Below are positions 49,642 through 63,530 of a stretch of DNA of 64,000 nucleotides, in pieces. The stretch spans positions 31,235,566 to 31,299,565 of the forward strand of contig CM039182.1 in the NCBI GenBank assembly GCA_008360975.2, written 5' to 3'. Below the pieces are notes generated by a model. The model searched no databases. It was not told where the DNA came from and saw only the letters and a list, made by a program, of their open reading frames with translations. The position numbers were made by a program, and so were the translations under genes. The DNA comes from Lichenostomus cassidix (taxonomy: Eukaryota > Chordata > Aves > Passeriformes > Meliphagidae). The stretch's first letter is position 1, and every line of letters starts with the position of its first letter.

Positions 49642-50155
49642 GTCCAACCATTAATTCAGCACGGCACGTTCACCACTAAGCCATGTCCCCAAGTGCCACA
49701 TCCATATGATTTCTGAACACTGAGGAATGGTGATCCCACCACTTCCCTGGGTAGCCTGTTCCAATGTCTGACCACCCTGTAAGTGAAGAAACCTCCCCTG
49801 GCAGAATCTGAGACTATTTCCTCTTGTCCTATCGCTTGTTCCTTGGGAGAAGAGAGGGACCCCTGCCTCATTACAACCCCCTTTCAGGCAGTTGTAGAGA
49901 GTAATAAACCCCCATTTCTCCAGGCTAAAAATTCCCAGCTCCCTTTGCTGCCCCTTGTCACACCTGTGCTTCAGATTCTTCACCAGACTCTTCCCCAGCT
50001 CTCGTGCCCTTCTCTGGACACTCTCCAGCACCTCAAGGTCTTTCTTGTAGTAAGGAGCCCAAAACTGAAAACAGAACTTGAGGTGCAACCTCACCAGTGC
50101 CAAGTGCAGTGGGACTTTAAATGCCTTGTCCAGCTTCCCAAGCCAACAGCCTTTA
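49642..50155 (-). mobile_element. CR1 LINE, 5'-truncated
   Basis: On the minus strand it contains coding traces of the CR1 ORF2 C-terminus ([33 protein letters not shown]) and the 3' end gatgtggcacttggggacat ... ggttggactta, ending near 49642. Frames are broken, so it is a dead copy. It sits just upstream of the CDCA7L promoter island and faces it. Confidence 0.9.
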
Positions 50156-53100
50156 GCTTCACAGCGAAAGTGAAATCTAAAGGTGAAAGGGATGGGAAGC
50201 AGAGCTGGTTCCTTCAAACAGCAAGTCAATAGTTCAAATTTCAAAATATCACAAATAGTGGAAAGTAAATCTAATCAGAGAAATTTACTTTGAAAAAAAG
50301 GGGAATATATCAAACTTTAAAGCGCTTTTCCTTCAAGCAAGTTACTATTTCATCATATTTTCCACTGTGCAGTTAGTAGAAAGAAAGATGAATATAAAAC
50401 CAGGCAAACTATTTTTCTAGTTTCCTCTGAATAACCTGTATTCCTCAATTAAGAGGTTTAATTTTTATTCAAAACTTCACAACATTTTATGTGTCCATTT
50501 GTCATCAAGGGGATTGTTTCTGGATTAGTGTACTAGATTTGTGTTATGATTACCCTGTAATTCAGGGAGAAAAGCTATCCTTTGAGCAAAGAGGTGCTCC
50601 CTAAGATATCTGATTGGGTAGGGTGGAGGTCTGAACTCAGCTTCCCCTCGTCCCACTGGCACTGTGACTCTTCCCTTGCCCAATGTAATGTGAAGCAGGT
50701 CCAGCAGAAAACCGTTGAGATGGTATTTTCCTGATGCAACTTTGGTAATAGAAGGGTGCACTTTCCAGCATGTTTGCAATTACATTAACTCCCCTGAGTA
50801 GGGCACATTTTATAAATTTCTCTTCCCTTTTCCCATTCTTGCATCTGAACATTTTTCCCTTGAAGGGCTCCCTGAGAAGCACTGTCTATCTTGCTAGCAT
50901 GGCACCCTCACACCTCCTCTGATGGGGTTATTGCCAGTTGCTCGTCATCCATCTCAAAAGGATTCCCTCTGTAGGTGACTCAGAGGGCAGGAGCCCTCTT
51001 GGGATCAGCAGTGAAGTACCTCAGTGTTTGCAGTGCTGTAAAATAAGTGTGTCTTTGCCATTCTCCATAACAGATTTGAGAAAATAGGAGAACAATTAAT
51101 GGCTATGTCTGAACTGGGGAATCTCAGGATAAGGTCTGATGGTATGTTTCACACCCAGGTTTCTGTCTGGCAGCATGTGGGGCATCTTCCACAAACCCTC
51201 TAGTCTGGATAGTTGGAGTAGAACACCAAGTTCACTTGCCCACATAATTTGGCTGAAATAGGCCCATAATAACCAGCTTTATAGTTTCTGGATTGATAAA
51301 AGCAAATCAGAGGAACCAGCTGCATTACTCTCTAGCTTACTGTCAAACACAATTGTGAATTGCCATGCTAAAAATAAATTCAGATTGTTTTGACTATTTT
51401 AGTACCTTCTGGATGATAGAGAATTAAAAGCTTTACGTATTTTTTCATTTAGGAGAGAGCTTCAAAATGTGCTATGTGGTCTGCCTACTATGATGAATTC
51501 CCAGGCCTGACAAGGTATTTTAAATTCTTCACTGTAAATATTGACTTAAAATAAAAGTTAGAGAAAAGCAACTTTTTTTTTGAAAGTGAAAGACAGATGA
51601 GATGGGTTTTTCCCCTCTCTCTAAACAGCCACCCTAAAATATGGAAGAGCCTCTCCATGTACCATGGCATCTGATCCTCAGTGTAACACATGGCAGACTA
51701 CCCATTTCAGTACTTCCAAGCCTTTATATTCCAACCATATGGAAGGTATTTGTTAGGAGAGAATGTGAGGGAAGTAGTTACATGCACACAAAGCAGCATT
51801 TAGCTAAAGCAGGCCATTTAAATACTGGTTTGCATTGCAATATCCACTATTGAGGCACCTGCAGTTGTCACTCAGGGTGTGGAAATAAGAAGCTTTGGGC
51901 ATGAGGTGGGGAGGAGGGAATTCAGTAGAAAACAAAATGTGGGAATTATGTATAATATCAGCAAAATTGAAATGCAGACTTCTTAAAATACAAAAGAATA
52001 AAGATCTCTTGTGCAATACATTCCTGAAAGACTTGTATATTATGTATTCCACTGCTGAACCTGGGCTTGCTTCTTTCACTTGTCCCCAGCAGTCACTTAA
52101 TGAACCACTTCATTTATTAAAAGCTGTCAAGATGCTATCTTGGATTCCAAACAACAGATTTGAAAGGACTGTGTTGACTGTCCTGTGCTAAATTAGAGCG
52201 AATAAAATTGAATTCTCTTACAATAGAGATGTACAGCTATTATGCTGTTACAAACACATTATGAACTGCCTGATATTTTCAGCTATTTTGTGTAATTTGT
52301 TGCTTTGGTTTTGTTTCTCTTTCTTTTCCCTTAACTTTCCACTTCTTTTTGTACTTTCATAATCATTCTCCTTCTCAGCATTTCAAGCCCTTCTTCTCAG
52401 TTATTGCTCTTTATGTTGCTCTATTAGAAGTGTGGGTTTTGTTGGTTTTTTTTTTTTTAATTGTGTTTGTTTAATTTTTCTGCAGGTGTACCTCAAATAG
52501 TTCTCAGTGTGGATTTTCCATCACTGAATTCCTGCTGATTTTCTTTACCTCTTGTAATATTATTTCAAAGTTCTTTTTTCTAACCCACAACAGTTTTTAT
52601 GTTACTGCCTTGTCAGTGGGATCTCATCATCTGCTCAGATGAGGTTCAGCTGAATTCCAGGTACTCTTCAACTTCAGCCTTATATATTAAGGCTGAATTA
52701 TTTTGCAGTGACTGTCCAGAATAGTTTCTGACCTTGCTCATCATTTCATGATGGCATTTCTAATAATGTCTCAGTCCAACTCTCTGGTCTTGAAACTACA
52801 CAATAAAACTCATAACAATGAGCTCTGTCTTGGGCTCAGTATGACTATTATAATCAGACTATAATTTTCCAAAAAGAACAAATATGTCCTGAAGGAATTA
52901 TGAGCGGCTCAAAATATGTATCAGGTATAACAGATCCATCAATTTATGGGATCCTTACTAACAACCTGATGCACAGTAAAATTACAGGACAGCACCACCA
53001 CCTCTCTAAAGTGGCCATGTAAACAGAAAATTTGTTTTCTGTGAGTTTCAAATTAAAAAATACCACTCTAGGTTATCATTTTGGACTTCACTGCTGTGAA

Positions 53101-56100
53101 TTTACCAAGCTGGATAAACATTAAAATCAGTCCTTGTTCCTGAACTCTGTTTTCACTGCTCCCTCTAAGAGTCTCTAATTTGGGGGCCATTGTAATCACA
53201 GCTGGGGGCTTTGCTCCCATCTTCCTGCCACCACACTTCTCTGAGACCTGTCAAGCATTTTAAGTAGCATGCACTTTCCCACACTTCTCAATGAATGCTG
53301 ACATACCTAACTTAAAAGGATTACTTTCTGCTGAGAGGAATTGTAATCTTCTTTTCCTGCTCTGCAAATCCTCTAGTAAGTGAAAAAGAAAGGCCAAGAT
53401 CTGTTCTGCTGTGCAGGGCAAATCACCATCTCAAGAAGGTATAGAATGAAACAACAAATCTTAGATTTACTTGTGGTCATGCTTGTCCAGGAGCTGTGTC
53501 CCTGACTATTAACTCATTGGCATCTGCCATCACTATTTCTGGTGCTTTGATATTTTCTGGGTCGGTTTCTAATAGCTGTATGAATACACACACAATTGCT
53601 ACTGTGAATGGTGTTCAGGACAAAACACTTGTCTCAAAGATGTCTACAGAATGGTACAGACATAGAATTGCCTTAACTTGAACCCAGTTTTTAATATTAT
53701 GCATTCTGTTAACAAAACCCAGAAATATACCTTAGCTTATGCGCAAAAACTATTGGTTTTTCGAACTGCCTGAGATCAATTTGCAGAATAAAAGCTGGCA
53801 CGAAAGATGGTGGTGGTGATCGTGGTGGTGAAGGTTTGTGCTCCAACAGTGGGTTGTGGGTGGTATCTGACAGAACAACAAAAGCACCAATGTTCCTGCT
53901 ACCTTGATTTCCACCCACTCATCTCAAAACCTTTCCTCACACATGGTGGTTGTCGCAACAAATTGGCTTGTGGGTGAGGCTGAGGGCAAAGTTTGGGTGA
54001 TCTTATGCTACCAACTGAAAATGAAGCCACAGGTTATTCTTTTGCAGTAGTCACCCAAATGCTGTCTAAGAGAGCCTCCCCCATGCTCTCTCATCATTCC
54101 CTTAAAAGAGCTGCAAAAGGGGGGGCAGTTTGCCAAAAAAGCTTCTGTTGCTAAAAATTTAATTTTTTTTGTTTTATATTGCAAAATTATATTTTGTTTC
54201 CAGTCATTCCCAAAGGATAGGAACCAGGATTAGTGTCCACTCCCCCTTTCCATTCATGTATTAGACAGCCAGCTGTACTCACAAAGTAGATGAACACCAG
54301 CTTCAGGCTTCTTCACAAGTTTTCCTTTTCAGTACTATACTGCTGCACTAAAAAACCCAGACTCCAAATTAATGAGAAGATCTTTGGCATACTTTTCCTG
54401 ATCTAATCCCGCAAATCCCAGGTCAAGGTAAACAGACATGTCCTTTCCTAATTCATCTAAAAACCCTTTGTTGCTATTTGGAGGTGCCTGTCATGTGGCT
54501 TTTATTAATCCTTAGTTGTATTTCAACCCAATCAGAGGCATGGCTGCTTCCGAACTGCCAGTGAGGGGGCTGTGTTAGTTGTAGCTAATTCCTCCTCGGG
54601 TAAATCCTGCAGCATCAGCAGGGCAGGAACATTTCAGCTGGACATGGGAAATGCCCTTCTCTCCCCTACCTTCCCAACCATTCATGTGGGACAAATGAGT
54701 CTTATTGTTTCAGAGAAATGAGCTTTGGATTTTTCCTTCAGAGGAAGTGGGATTTTTGTATCCTGTGAGCTAGGATTATCTGACCTTTCTCCTCTTGCTT
54801 TCCGTGGTTTAAAAAAAGGCTAGGAGCATATGACAAAGCCCATTTAATTCACATTCTCTAGACATTCATTTCCCAATTCTTTCTCCTTTGTCAACCTCTT
54901 AATTTCTTTCTGATGCCTATTTGTCAGTTCCATAAATCCTGCTGAAGATCACCATCATTAAGAAACTCCATGCTCACCAAAGTTTGCCTAGCACAAAATT
55001 CTTCACAAAATTGTCCAATTGCCAATCCACTCTGACATCTGAAGCTGGGAGAGCAATCTGCTCTGACTTCTCATGCCCAACAAAGTCTATGCATCAAAGA
55101 TATTCTTTTGTATGAAAGCTCATTTTTCATGACTTTGCAGGGTGCTCCAGGCTGGTTTTTTTATTGCCTTTGCAAAGTTCAGTTTCAGTTTCAATTTCAA
55201 ATATATTTGTCAGACTTTGAGTTTTGCAAGTATTGCTATCACCTTACATAACAATTTATTCAACTGAATTACACCGTGACTCAATGGGTTTTTCTCCTGG
55301 ATTTCTGGATCTCCCTTGGAAATCACCTGCATGGTTCAAGCCATGAGTTGAAAGCACAGGAAAACACAGCTTGTCTCATTTAGAAGCAAAAAATGAAGAT
55401 ATGGACTAGGCATTTCTTTGGTGCATTCCAGTTTACTTGCAATGCACTTAAAGACCCTTTTCTGCAGTAAAGGAGGAAAAAGAAAAAACAGACTATTTTA
55501 TTCTGCATGGTTCCACTTTATACATCCCATCTAGTTGTTTATCCAAATACAGTTCACTTTATTTTAGCTTCCATTCAGACCATGTGTCCTCACTGCTTTC
55601 TGCCTCTGAAACTACTGTTGAGTCCTGTGTTTGTATTCAAATTCCTGGGAAAGCCTTCACTTCTTTCCTCTAAGATAATTTTTGCACTGGTGTTTCATAT
55701 GGCAAACACTTTGGCAGGTGGCCTCTATTGTGTTAGCTAGTTTAATCTACAAAAGGCTTAATCACTTCTTTTGCATAGCATGCCTAGAATCTAGCTAGTG
55801 CACCCAGCAGCTTCAACCTGTATTAGACACACTTATTAGCAGCTAACAGTATGTTTCAGCATCACATATGGTGTCACTTGCCATGTGGGTTTGACCACGA
55901 ATATCCCATGTCTACACTAGTGCTGAAAATATAGTGAAAGGAGAAAGGAAGGCTTTTTTTTGCTGTCTACATAGTTTCAGTTTCAGGTGAAGGAAGCTGT
56001 GTCTCCATTCTGTAATCTACCCCTTTCTTTTGCCTGACTGCCTTTTGGGAGTTCACACAGGAAAAATATGTAAAGTTTGCAAGCAATAATGTACTATTAT

Positions 56101-59100
56101 TAATGGCACTGCACATTAAATTGCATAATGAACAGGTATATCATTCATGTCTGGAGCCACAAGGATAGAGGATGCAAAGAGAAAGCATAATGCACCACGA
56201 TGTTAAAAGTGTCACTATTTGCCTTTCTGTGACCCAGAGTGTTGTGCCACCTGGGTTCTCCCAGCCAAATTTTAAGTGTCTTACTTCTTTCCACAGCCGC
56301 TAAATTGAAAGTAGAATTAACTTATTACTAGGAGTTGCTAATCGTACTAAATCTTTGCAACAGAAAGAGAAGCAGCCAAGACACCATGCCAGAGCGGATT
56401 GGATAAAATGCAAACAGAAGCTGGAAAATTGAGCCAAAGCAGCATCTATCTGGAGGTGGGGAGAAGTGGGAGACAAAAGCTCAGAAGCAGAGAATAAGCT
56501 CCTTCTGCTTTTGCCTCTTTTCCTCTCTGATAGCCAAAACAAAACAAAACATCTCTTGGGATAGCTACACAGGATTGAAGCCTAGTCCTGATCATGCCAC
56601 CACCTTTCTGCTTCGCTGTGACAGCCAGCTAGAAAAGGTAGAGGCTGCGCTGCCCTGTCCCAGAGGGGATGATGTGAGACGAGAAGTTCCCAGGACTCCC
56701 AGCTCCCCTGCCAGCGGGAGAGAAGGGTGACCCTGCTGACAGCCATGGCTCTCTGTCTCAAGTCTCAGATGATTTAGGTAATGCATTTGCTCTTGTCCAT
56801 TTGCCTGTGCTTTATTTTCTGGTAGCTGGGCTATGCTTTGACAAATGCCTCTGTGTCTGAGAGATAGTCTCTTAGAGAAATTGTTTTATTTCTGGCTTAC
56901 ATTCAATTCTAGCATCTGGGACCAAGGTGGCTATCCTTAGTATTAAAAACCTTTGTCCCTCACCCCACTTTTCAAAAAGCTCCTTAATTAATTTACACAG
57001 AGCACAAAGTGGTACTTATGCTGAGGCACCTTCTCATAGCCCAGACTTGTGGGAACAGCCTCATTTCTCTAGTTCTTTTGGATGTAGTCTATAATCTCAA
57101 AGTGCATTCACAGCCTGCTGGCACTGGTCTAGAAGAAAGCAATATCACTAACATTTTCCCCTATTTGTCTCATAGATTGGACAGAATTGTCAAATTATAT
57201 TCTACCATCACCACACACCTGCTGAGGCCATCATAAAACCTTCAGCCAGATATCTGCAATTCTAGCTGATCATCATGCCCCAAAGAGTCAGATGGTGGAA
57301 GACTACCAGCATGAAAAGTAGGTGCATCTCAGGCATTATTTGGTGAAACCAAATATTATTACTTGGAAGCTGCTGACAGTTAAGTGTCCAAAGACTTCTT
57401 TCAACCCTCTGCCAGCACCTGTACAGCGGATGAGGGAGGTCCTTTCCTGCTGGTGTAGTCCAGAGGGAAGCAGATAATGGGCTGCTGTGCACCCTCTGTG
57501 ACCCCACTGTAGCGCACTGAAGCCTGCAATTATTTCAGGAACTTTGTCCCTCTTTTGATACCTGCAAATGAACTGAAGCAATAATACTCCCCTGCCAGCG
57601 TCCTTAACTGCAAGTTTAGTGGGTGACTTGACACTTCCAAACTGAATAGCCAAGGACCTGCAGCAATTTGGCCAGGCATCTTTTCTTCTGTCCCTTTCCA
57701 CCTGAGTCTTTTAGAACTGTGTGTGCCAAAACAACCTCCTCACACAGAAGTCCCCCATACTTATGCAAAATGTCCAAGGTCATTGCCAGGCATCCCATGT
57801 CTGGCTGAGGGTGCAGTGTGTGACTCTGAGTGATGGGCTTTTCCATCAACAAGGAGTGTTGCCAACGTCTCCAGCTCAGCAAGGAACTATACACCCTCAG
57901 GAAGAGCTATCTGGAGCCATGGACCTGAAAAAGTATTTGTCACCATCTCCTTGTGCCTTATAACTGGAGAGAATGAGACTTGTGCCAGTGCTCAGTGTCT
58001 TGTAGACAGGACTGCCTGTGCTGGATCTCTATGTTTCGTCACTGGCTGGAGCACAAATTGCAAACACAGAGCTGGACATTGCCCCAGTGGAGTTAGATTA
58101 TTTGAATGAACATTTTTTCCTGGGTTTTATCTGTCCTTCATCCTCTAAAGAAGCAGATAACCCTTCTCACAACAGATAGGAAAAATTATCAAGAAATAGT
58201 GTTTTTCATTAGAAATGCAGGGTTTGGGAAGCAGGTGTTCTGTTCCCTGTTTTATAGACAACTGTGTCATACTCCCTCTTGTAATATGCTAAATGAACTC
58301 CACCATTAAAGGATTCTCAACATTGTCTTCCTAGAATAATTTCAAAACCTCATGGCTTTCATGAGAAGGACTGCCTGCCTCCCAGAAGCATGTTCGAGAT
58401 GGTTATCCTTTACATTTAAAAGTTGCACAAATCAAGAGAATTTATATTCTACTGCAGAAAACTGGGCAAATGTTATCTACTAATGCAAATTAATTTAAAT
58501 CCAGCTGAAATCCAGTCCATAGGACAGTTAATGCCTCCAGTGATCACTTCAAATCACTTTAAAGTGAAATCATAAAGGTCTTTTAAAAATACATCAAAGT
58601 TCTTTGTGATTCTAACAATGTTTTAGGAAAAAGTTTTAAAGGGTATTAACAGCACCAAGTGTAATAAGCTCAAACCCCTGCAAAAGCTTACATGGTACCT
58701 AATCAGTACCTGGTGCTGGATTCTAGGGGAATATGTAGATGCAATACTAGCTAAGCAAGAAACCTAGGAAGATTCACAGTTTCAAGAGATGTCCCAACTG
58801 TATCTGTGCTCCCAAACTACCATGATTTCCTTTTTGGGGCAAGGAGAGGATATGTGCTCAAAGAGAATCATTTGAGGAGTCTATCACATTGCATCTGACT
58901 TTCTTTTAGTCTAGAGCCCTAGATACCTAACCTGAGACACAGATGCTGTTCATACACTGCTGGCTTTACTGGCAAGCAGAATCCTATTGAAAAATCTGTG
59001 GGTATGTTCTTTGACCAAAACAATGGAGCACAGTAGAATTCTCCACTTGGTCTTAGAAAGCACAAAACTGAACTCACTGTAATAAGTTCTGTTTTTAAAA

Positions 59101-62100
59101 AATTTTCCTAGTCAGTTGTGTTGCACTGTGGCTCAAGGAAGTCAAGAATGTAAAAATAGAGCTTAGTGTAGCAATAACCCTGTTTCTTTCCTTTTACTCT
59201 TTAGTATTGATAAACAGACTTATCCTCACCCTTGTATCAGTGCAAAGACTCTCCCAATTAGACCTTACCTTTAATAAAGGTAATCTATTACTCCAAAGAC
59301 TTATGGGCATATCTATTAGACAGAGTTAGGTTTACACTACCATACAATTAGGAAAGTACTCTATGTTTAAGGTCTTTCTGTCATTTGTTAAGATAGATCT
59401 CTTTTTTTTCCTGTTGCTGTTGTCGTTGCAGGAGTGAACTCATTACAAATAAAGCTCAGTCCGTGCTTCTGAGGAGGGTAAGGTAGTAATTAAGTGAATT
59501 GCACACACCTCTCACCTGCCCTCACCAAAAGTAGAGTTCAAAAGAATTGGTCGGGGAAAGGCCACATTTCCCACCAACACACAGAAACTTACACACGCTC
59601 CTGAGGGACAAAATCTCAGTCCTAAGACTCCCTTTGCATGTTCTAGCATCATCCCTTCCTTGTGTCTCCTGCTAAGTAGCTATCATCCAGTTTTCAAAAA
59701 GAACACATCCCCTTCACCAGAAGAGATGCAGTGAGGGTTGCAATCTGCAAGATTTGCAGGTTCATGACCTTGTTATACTCCTAAAATTGTCCCCTGTAGG
59801 AACAAAGGGTGGTTGATCAGAATAGTAGAAGCCTCTTGATCCTGCCTATCTTTTTACAACATTAATAATGCTCAGCTGTCCCCAGAAATCAGTTTCCTGG
59901 ATGCACACACTTTACACTGATTGTATTTCTGAGCAATTCACAAGGCAGCAGGTACTGGTGGAATCTAGTATAGAGAGGAATGGATGGGAAGTTCAAACAG
60001 TTTGAAAGAGATTAAAACACAAGCAAAAATCTGAAGAGAACAGTTATGTACCCTTCTGGATGGTAGGTTCTCTCACTACGTATTTCAGGTTAGTTACAGA
60101 GCTTCTCCTGATGGTGACAAAACCTCCTACGTGTTTAAACAGCTTCACAAAATTAGGCCTGAAGGCAACTGGCAAAAAACTGTATATTCCCGTTAAATGA
60201 CAGAACGTGGAGAGATGGATTGCTGTGCTTGGATTTCGGGAAGCTCCTATTACAAAGTGGCAAAGCAGTCACCAAACCCACTAAATCCCTCATGACAGCA
60301 GACGAGCCCTTTGCTCACATGCCACAGTAAACTGCAATGAGAGCCTGAATTTTTTCCATGGGGAAGCATGCCACAAAAAGGGTGGTAATGCCTGGCTTGG
60401 CTGGTCTCCAGGACAGGCTCTGTATCTACTCTGCTCCAAGAAAGCAAGGACCCAGGCTGAGGAGCAAACACTTATACTGCCTTTGTAGAACTCAGACTCT
60501 TGGCTGACATTAAATATTTATTCTCAAATACTACCTCCCTTGGAAACAGTCAGGAGCACAAAGAAAGACTATTTCCCTGTAGACACATAGAGAATGCAAG
60601 CATAGGGACAGGTTTGCACGAGCACGAGTCCTCTGCCTTACCCTTCCTTTCTTATGCAGTTTTGGTCTGATTCCAGACTGGCTTGCTTTCTTTGCATAGC
60701 TGGCAGGACACTAACCCTCTCCCTTGGTAGAATGTGAAGGAAGAGGTGGCTGGCTGTTTTTACCTTCCTCTCTTCACTGATCTCCTCCTTTCCGGCACTA
60801 ACTCATCAGCCCAGTGCCCCTTTCTCTTCTCCTCTCATGGGTTCTTGGCAGCAATTCTCCTTCCATCATCTGAAATGTAACAGCTAGACTGGGAAGGTAG
60901 GACTTTGTGAGAAGTGTTCTCACATCCCTGCAAAGACAAGCTGGTGACAGCCACAGCAGAAGTCCCATATCTCCTCAAAATGGCTTGGCATCAAGCAAAA
61001 CTGTGACTTGAGGAAACTCAAATTTGTCTGCTGGGGTTGTCGGTGCTCACAGGAGAGCCTGTCAGAAAGGAAGATTTCTTGAAAATAACAGGGTGATGGA
61101 ACAACATCACTACCGCATACATTTTCCCTCTGGCCTTTGCAGAACTAAGTCACATTTTTTACGGCAAAACTTGCTCAGCAGTGAGGGCACAAGGTGGTCT
61201 CCAATGGCAAAGTATGTCATGACTGCCTAAGATATTCAGCACAGTCCAAAGCAGCATGAGTTCCAGCTATGCCAGAGCAGAAGTACTGGGTTGTGTGTGT
61301 GCCCCTGACAAATGCAGAGAAGCAAAAGATTACTAGTAGTAGCAGGACGTTGAGCCAACTAGGAGGAATTAAAATCTGAATTGGTCTAAACATAAGTGTG
61401 TTGCCAAAAGTAAAGTTTTGCTAGTATTTTGACAGAGATTCTTCAAGAGTCTACCTGACTCACCGTCTCTTGAACTCCTATATTCTAACTACCATCTTCC
61501 TCCTCCTGCACATTTCTCACTGAGTTTCACTGTTTTGTTGAAGGGTACAACTGCTTTCCAGGAATCATGATGTTTTATATGCTTTTGAGATCCAGAAGAA
61601 GGGATAGTGCACTACAGTCACAGCCACCAGTTGTGTATCCCAAGAGCTAAACATTTTGTAAGCTGCTTCCCTGACTGGAGGCTAGGAAGAAAGAATACCT
61701 TCAGGGCTCTTATTAGCATGCTGTATCTCCAGCTGTATTACCACACAAATGTTTTACCATGAAGAAAACAGACCAGTCACCCTGAAACCAGCTCTGCACC
61801 TGCACCTTAATGCCTGTACTTTGTTCTGAAGCACAGGTTATAGAGAAATATGAATAAAATGTATTTGCTTGTTCAGTCTAGCAGTCAACTACCTTGAGCC
61901 AAGCCAATAAACCACATTTTTTAAAATGCCTTTTGCTTCCTGTAGAATACCACTTTGTTTGCTGTCATTGTTTGGCAAATAGGAAAGGGCTTATCTCTTC
62001 TCCCCAGAAACTAGTATTGCCATAGAAGAGCTCCAGAAACTTGTCAGGCTTTACTAAGAAAAAATATTGGGTTTAACAGGGGTTAAAAAAGGGTTTAACA

Positions 62101-63239
62101 GCCCTTGCGAGGAAATTATCTGGACCTTCGGAAAGAGAGAAGGTGTAAAAATTAGTTCTCTGGGCTATGCCATTCTTTTTTGATTTTTAGTTCAGCTCCA
62201 ATTCGAGGATCTTATCAGGTATATTTTCAAAGGCAAACTAAAGTAACCTTTAACATTAGAGCCTTCCAATATTAGATATTTCCTGGTTAGCTGCAAAATT
62301 AGCATTTAGCCCTCCAGTGCAAAATGTACCATATTTTTGTTTGATTAATTTGTAATTAAAATTTAAGCAACTATGCCTAGTTTATAGCAGATGGAGGCAA
62401 AGGCATAGCTTTGACCGTAGTTACAGTTTTGTTTAACCCCCTCCAGAGAAACATGGTTACTGTGCATTAATATACAGCCTTCCACTGCCAGACCTGTTAG
62501 TGTACATTATGGACTAATAATAATAATTATTATGCTGTCAAACAATTCAAACTGTGTAACAATACAAGCTCCTCTGAAATGTGAAGCACTATAAGTAATG
62601 AAACCTACCTTTCTTTATACAGTCAGCTCAAACCTCCTTTTGAGCAATCTGGTGTTAAATAAATAATGGGCCTCGTTGCCCCCTCCTCCAGGAGGAACCA
62701 TAGGAGGGAGCAGAGTGGGAGGAAATCTCCAGGGGATTTTGCCTTGTGCATAAACTTTTGCATGAGCGTGGATTTGCTCATTCCCTGCACTGCCCTCTCC
62801 TCCCATGCATTTGAATGGGGGTGTAAAAAGACACTTCACCTGGAGGAGATTTTGGTGAGCATCTCGGGCTGGCCCAGATCTGGGCTCTTCTTGGCATGCC
62901 AATTTTGTGGTTCATTGTGCAAAAAGGACAGCCTTGAAGCACAGCATCACTACCAGAGCTGCAGGATTGGGAAAGCTATGGAAAGTTGACACTGGCAGAT
63001 AGAGCTGGGGGTTATCCGGAGGATATCACGGAGCTGGAGATAATCCTCCTCGCACCTTTGGAGTAAGCCATGTCAGACGCAAACCTGCTCTTCCAGGTCG
63101 AGGCCACGTGGCACAAACCTCAGGTACTTTCCCCGGTAAAACCTCCCTCTCAGGTACACCCAAATAGAGGTGGCCTCACCCATTTCCTGGCTCCTGCCTG
63201 TTTTTTCTTCGCCGCTTATGTCCTCAGCAGTCAGAGAAA
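50156..63239. other. Intergenic stretch without recognised genes
   Basis: I see no conserved protein, RNA gene or clear transposon. Open frames are short and scattered on both strands. A short GGT-type triplet repeat lies near 53807-53832. If the candidate exon at 63252 belongs to CDCA7L, this whole stretch would be intron 1. Confidence 0.5.
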
Positions 63240-63530
63240 CAGCAGACTCACCTGGACGAAAGGTTCCGCGGAGGAGGAACAAGACATGGCAAACTCACGG
63301 CGGCTTTCCCGCGCGAGCCGAGGCACCTGGGCCGCGCCCGCGGTAATGGCGCCACCTGACGGAGGCGGTGCGTGCAGTAGGGCCCGCCCAGGTACCTGAG
63401 AGCGGCGCGGGTGCCGCCCTGTGCCGCCGCCACAGCGCCCGGCGGGCGGGAACCGGCCTGCGAGGGGCCCGGCCCACTGCCCGGCCCGGGGCACAGCCCA
63501 GCCCGCCTCGAGGGCACACGGCAAATGTCA
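63240..63530. promoter_or_regulatory. CpG island, candidate promoter
   Basis: A compact GC- and CpG-rich block in AT-rich surroundings, with an E2F-type site tttcccgc at 63305-63312 and an E-box cacgtg just outside at about 63104-63109. It overlaps a possible minus-strand first exon. No TATA box is seen. Confidence 0.6.
63252..63287 (-). CDS. Candidate first coding exon (12 codons) at the CpG island
   Basis: On the minus strand an ATG (tttgccATGt, G at -3) opens MSCSSSAEPFVQ and reaches a perfect donor CAG|gtgagt in phase 0. The phase fits exon 2 of CDCA7L (IPKDV), and the join VQ|IPKDV resembles the human YQ|IPKEV. The frame is open upstream to an ATG at about 63524, so the start is uncertain. 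It could instead belong to an unknown transcript or be chance. Confidence 0.35.

Noticed and set aside
49651..50244. Minus-strand open frame of 197 codons as a gene
   Set aside because: It covers a dead CR1 fragment; the true ORF2 traces are spread over different frames.
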